Below are positions 61,183-64,000 of a stretch of DNA of 64,000 nucleotides, in pieces. This DNA is from Cytobacillus sp. FSL H8-0458 (GTDB lineage Bacteria; Bacillota; Bacilli; Bacillales; Cytobacillaceae). The notes beneath the pieces were generated by a model. It was not told the origin of the DNA and searched no databases. It was given only the letters and a program-made list of their open reading frames with translations. Within the stretch, counting starts at the first letter, position 1. Every line of letters starts with the position of its first letter. Position numbers and translations under genes: made by a program. The stretch lies in contig NZ_JBBOBR010000001.1 in NCBI RefSeq assembly GCF_038002165.1, forward strand, positions 620,001 through 684,000, given 5' to 3'.

Positions 61183-61790
61183 GCGGCGGAAAGCTAGGCT
61201 CATTATCTAAAAAATATGAGTCCGGTTCTTCTGGTCCTGGAACTATCGCTCGAAATAGTGGTGATTGGGGCGGTGCTTCCTACGGAACTTATCAAATAGC
61301 CACAAATACAGGAACAATGAAAAGCTTTATGAATTACCTAAAATCTGCAGATCCTTCCATGTATCGCTCTTTAGCGCAGTATTCACCTGGAACATCCGGA
61401 TTTGATTCAACCTGGAAAGCTCTTGCGAATAATTACACAGAGCGATTTGACCAGCTGCAGCACGCTTTTATTAAGTCTTCTCACTTTGATCCAGCTGCAA
61501 GTAAAATTAAGTCTGCTTTAGGATTTGATATAAATAAATATTCAATTGCGGTACAGAATGTCCTTTGGTCAACTGCTGTTCAGCATGGTGCGCAGGGAGC
61601 ATTAAATGTATTTAAAGGTGCAGGCATTAAGTCAGGAATGAGTGAAGCAGAGATCATACAGCGTGTATATAACGAACGAATGGCGGGAAATGGAAGTAAA
61701 TATTTCTCTCGTTCATCTTCAAATATTCGTCAATCGGTTGTGAATAGATTTAGAAATGAAATGCAAGATGCTTTAAGAATGTTAGGGTAG
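61170..61790 (+). CDS. Peptidoglycan hydrolase domain reached by -1 frameshift
   Basis: The -1 frame continues the upstream protein without a stop. Joined at GGGTTTT (61164-61170), 288 + 206 codons give a product of about 494 residues. The extension holds a lysozyme-like wall hydrolase: KKYESGSSGPGTIARNSGDW with a likely catalytic Glu, then GGASYGTYQIATNTGT, and later FDINKYSIAVQNVLWSTAVQ. The first ATG in this frame (61317) lies after these residues and would give an inactive fragment; its AGGA site is weak. This supports a fused virion wall-binding and wall-cutting protein. A sequencing error at the T-run is the alternative. Confidence 0.7.
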   Translation, partial: SGTVGGGKLGSLSKKYESGSSGPGTIARNSGDWGGASYGTYQIATNTGTMKSFMNYLKSADPSMYRSLAQYSPGTSGFDSTWKALANNYTERFDQLQHAFIKSSHFDPAASKIKSALGFDINKYSIAVQNVLWSTAVQHGAQGALNVFKGAGIKSGMSEAEIIQRVYNERMAGNGSKYFSRSSSNIRQSVVNRFRNEMQDALRMLG

Positions 61791-61800
61791 GTGGTGGAAA

Positions 61801-64000
61801 ATGGCTAACTTTAATCAAAATAAATACAAACAAATATTTGAGCAGAGATATGGAAAGGACTCGTTTAATACGGGTCTTTCTTCTGCCCGTGATATTGGAA
61901 CTTCAAGAGCACAAGCTGATTTTGCAAAGCTTGAATACAATCAGCGCATTAAAGAGTTGGAAAAAGCTCAAAAGGAGGCTGAAAAAGCTTCCCAAAAGAA
62001 AACTTATGATGATGCTCTTGCTTTTTGGAGTGAACCTGAAAACAATGCGGTTTTACGGAAAGAAGGGGCAAACAGGAACGCTGAGAATATCAGAAATGAT
62101 CCACGTCTTAAAGCGCAGATTAAAGACGAAGGATATAATGTTGAAGATTACATAAACGCTATGTATCATGCTGTTTCGGGTGGTCAGTTTAGGTCAGAAC
62201 GTGAATTTAAACAATTCTCCAAGCAACAGCAGAAGGAAGTAAATAAAAAGACAATGAAGGAAGATATACTTTCACAATATACCAAGAAAACAGCCGAACC
62301 TCCCAAAGTGAAGAAAGACGAAAAAAAAAAATCTCCCTCCCTTTTTAATGATATTCTAACACCTTTAAAGCGATTTGGTCAGGCGATTAACCCTTTTGAT
62401 GATGTAAGCATTGAAGATGCTATCAAAGGAAACGTCGATGATGCTCTTAAGACAGAAAGAAGTGCTGTTACTAAAGAAGCTACAAGGGGATTAACCCGTA
62501 TTGCTAACACAGGTACATTAGGTACACTTGACCAACTTTACAAGAAAACTAATGATGGAGAACAAGCATCTCAATTTACTAATGATGATAGAGGCACAGG
62601 CGGTAAAATTGCTGACTTTGGATATGATACACTGGGTTATCTTATTCCTGGTTCTGGTGCTTATAAAGCTGTAAGAGGTGTGGGAGCAGGACTTAACCAA
62701 GGTGTTCAGGGTTTGACAAAGGTTAGACAATTAGCACAAGAGGGAGCTTTAACTGGTGGTATGCTAGGTGCTGGAGAAGTATATGTAAGGGAAGGTTTAA
62801 ATCCAGAGGATACTAATTTTAAAGATAACCTAAAACACATTGGCTTAGGGGTCGGTTTGGGTGCTATTGCGGATCCGGCTTTATATGGAGTTGGTAAAGT
62901 TGCTGGTAATACTCTTTCTAAGTTTGCTAAAGGTGATGTACCAACATACAGTGGTAGACCTAGCGAAAGTATTCTTGAAGGATTACGTCCAACTGCGAAT
63001 CCTAGCACAAAAGAGCGGTCTGATCAGTTATTCGATAATCTAATCTCTAACTCTCGACAATCAGAAAATATACTTCCTAGGGAGAATGACGTAGCTGTAA
63101 CTCGCACGATTGAGCCTTCTCCTTTACGAACAGGTAGAGATTTTGAACCAATTGAGTCACGAGCGAGTGTAAGAGAACCAGAATTAGCACGTGTGAGTGA
63201 AGTCTTATTAGATACAAACAGACAATCACAAGGTAATGCTGAAACCTTCCGTTCAAGAATAAATGATACTCCACAGAAAAAAGACAGTATATTAAAAGGA
63301 TTGCGCACACAATTTATTGATGATGTTGCACCTTTAGAAAATATTGAAAAGCAAATAGCAGGGAAGGTTGAAAGCGCAGAGAATAGCTTATATAAGCAAG
63401 CAAGATTGTTTAAAGGAAGTCCTGAGAAAGCTCACATGATTGTTCAAGAACAACTTCAGCCAATTTTTAGGGATCTACAGCAAAGCAAAATTGCTTATAA
63501 AGATCTTAGGGATTATGCTTTGGCTGTTCATGCTAAAGACGTAAACGAGAAAGGAATCAATTCTGGATTCACAAATGCGGAAATTAATGATGTTATAAAT
63601 AAGCTAGGTTCTGAACAGATGGAAACAATGAGGAAAAAATTACTTAGTGTGAATAACAATGTCCTGGATATGCTTTCGACTGGCGATAAACCTATTCTTA
63701 GTGGTGAACAAGTAGTAGCCATGAAAGAGAAATGGCCTAATTACATGTCCTTATTTCGTTCATTTGATGATGATAAAGTAGAATTTGCTTCAGGGTTAAA
63801 TAAGGCAATGGCGAATGCGGCTAATCCAATAAAAAAATTAGAAGGTTCTAGTCGTGATGTTATCGATCCAATTGAAAGCATGGTTAAAAATATCTTCAAG
63901 GCTGTTAATACTATTGAAAAAAATAAAGTATCTGCCCAAGTTGGAAAATTAGCCGAAAAAGATGTTGAAGGTAATTTTATTCGCAAGATATCGGACAATG
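61801..64000 (+). CDS. Very large virion protein, 3' end outside the window
   Basis: The frame is open from ATG 61801 to the window end, over 730 codons (MANFNQNKYKQIFEQRYGKD at the start). AGGTGGTG lies 5 nt upstream. The first 160 residues are charged and helical (EKAQKEAEKASQKKTYDDAL). Around 300-370 a Gly/Ala-rich, partly hydrophobic stretch (ALTGGMLGAGEVYVREGL) looks able to meet a membrane. The rest is long alpha-helical. Size, order and composition fit the giant ejection or polyvalent proteins of short-tailed phages. No enzyme domain can be named in the visible part. Confidence 0.75.
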   Translation, partial: MANFNQNKYKQIFEQRYGKDSFNTGLSSARDIGTSRAQADFAKLEYNQRIKELEKAQKEAEKASQKKTYDDALAFWSEPENNAVLRKEGANRNAENIRNDPRLKAQIKDEGYNVEDYINAMYHAVSGGQFRSEREFKQFSKQQQKEVNKKTMKEDILSQYTKKTAEPPKVKKDEKKKSPSLFNDILTPLKRFGQAINPFDDVSIEDAIKGNVDDALKTERSAVTKEATRGLTRIANTGTLGTLDQLYKKTNDGEQASQFTNDDRGTGGKIADFGYDTLGYLIPGSGAYKAVRGVGAGLNQGVQGLTKVRQLAQEGALTGGMLGAGEVYVREGLNPEDTNFKDNLKHIGLGVGLGAIADPALYGVGKVAGNTLSKFAKGDVPTYSGRPSESILEGLRPTANPSTKERSDQLFDNLISNSRQSENILPRENDVAVTRTIEPSPLRTGRDFEPIESRASVREPELARVSEVLLDTNRQSQGNAETFRSRINDTPQKKDSILKGLRTQFIDDVAPLENIEKQIAGKVESAENSLYKQARLFKGSPEKAHMIVQEQLQPIFRDLQQSKIAYKDLRDYALAVHAKDVNEKGINSGFTNAEINDVINKLGSEQMETMRKKLLSVNNNVLDMLSTGDKPILSGEQVVAMKEKWPNYMSLFRSFDDDKVEFASGLNKAMANAANPIKKLEGSSRDVIDPIESMVKNIFKAVNTIEKNKVSAQVGKLAEKDVEGNFIRKISDN

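Larger units (their letters stand above)
36940..64000. mobile_element. Prophage, left part (short-tailed, YonO-like RNA polymerase)
   Basis: From the integrase onward the sequence is more AT-rich, gene families change to phage functions and the order is that of a temperate phage: integrase, structured RNA, repressor, small early genes, RNA polymerase, terminases, portal, scaffold, capsid, tail spike and virion proteins. The left end lies between the pbuX stop (36918) and the integrase; I could not identify the attachment repeat because the right end is outside the window. The structural genes seen lack a tape measure and sheath, which favours a podovirus-like virion. Confidence 0.9.

Noticed and set aside
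61317..61790. Separate hydrolase gene starting at ATG 61317
   Set aside because: The start would remove the likely catalytic Glu and the GGASYGTYQ motif, and the ribosome site is weak. A frameshift extension of the upstream gene explains the frame better.
61838..62155. 105-codon + strand frame near the right end
   Set aside because: It lies entirely inside the much longer open frame that starts at 61801 and continues to the window end, in a different phase and with poor composition.

Overview
The window is Bacillaceae chromosome joined to the left part of a prophage. The host genes and their order follow Bacillus subtilis closely: aspB-asnS-dnaD-nth-ypoC, then ponA-recU on the other strand, then yppC-sspM-yppE-yppF-yppG, yprA-yprB, cotD, ypsA-gpsB-rnpB-ypsC, ypvA, ypwA and xpt-pbuX. 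Spore genes (sspM, cotD, yppG) show an endospore former. A cba-type cytochrome oxidase and an NnrS/heme-copper-like membrane gene next to two DUF2249 genes suggest a Cytobacillus- or Mesobacillus-like species rather than B. subtilis itself. That placement is inference.

Host part, 1-36918. Positions 1-4098 carry amino-acid metabolism, translation and DNA replication/repair genes on the + strand. Positions 4136-7503 carry recU-ponA on the - strand; this class A penicillin-binding protein has a long Gly/acidic repeat tail. Positions 7682-10919 carry the ypp cluster with spore genes. Positions 11131-14395 carry an OppB-like permease and an unusual OppC-like permease fused to an M1-type metallopeptidase. 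Hsp20 and a Crp/Fnr regulator follow. The MrfA/MrfB (YprA/YprB) repair pair lies at 16163-19718, behind a near-consensus LexA box. CotD, YpsA, GpsB, RNase P RNA and an rRNA methyltransferase follow, then a DinG-like helicase. A DUF59/NnrS-like/DUF2249 cluster, an MFS exporter, an M32 carboxypeptidase, an EamA transporter and the cba oxidase operon (three genes) come next. The host part ends with a guanine riboswitch controlling xpt-pbuX.

Prophage part, about 37000-64000 and continuing past the window. Base composition drops and host-like genes stop. A tyrosine integrase sits directly after pbuX. A gene-free stretch of about 500 nt at 38373-38850 follows, rich in RNA-like helices, and I do not recognise the family. 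An Xre-type repressor diverges from a run of small early genes. A winged-helix protein and a 936-residue single-chain RNA polymerase of the two-barrel (YonO-like) kind come next; its catalytic motif is Asp-Tyr-Asp-Ser-Asp. An AP2/HNH-like protein and small genes lead to the late module: small terminase, a self-contained serine-recombinase cassette, large terminase, portal, a DUF3307 membrane protein, scaffold, major capsid protein, connectors, a beta-propeller-like tail protein and a tail spike with a self-cleaving S74 chaperone. The module continues with a cell-wall-binding protein joined to a peptidoglycan hydrolase by a probable -1 ribosomal frameshift, and a very large virion protein that runs off the end. 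No tape measure, tail tube or sheath is seen, so a short-tailed (podovirus-like) particle is likely.

The likely logic of the prophage is that the integrase and repressor hold lysogeny, the early genes and phage RNA polymerase switch transcription, and the late module builds a short-tailed virion that degrades and binds the host wall. The most interesting items are the large structured RNA, the phage RNA polymerase, the slippery GGGTTTT heptamer linking two virion domains, and the recombinase cassette between the terminase genes.
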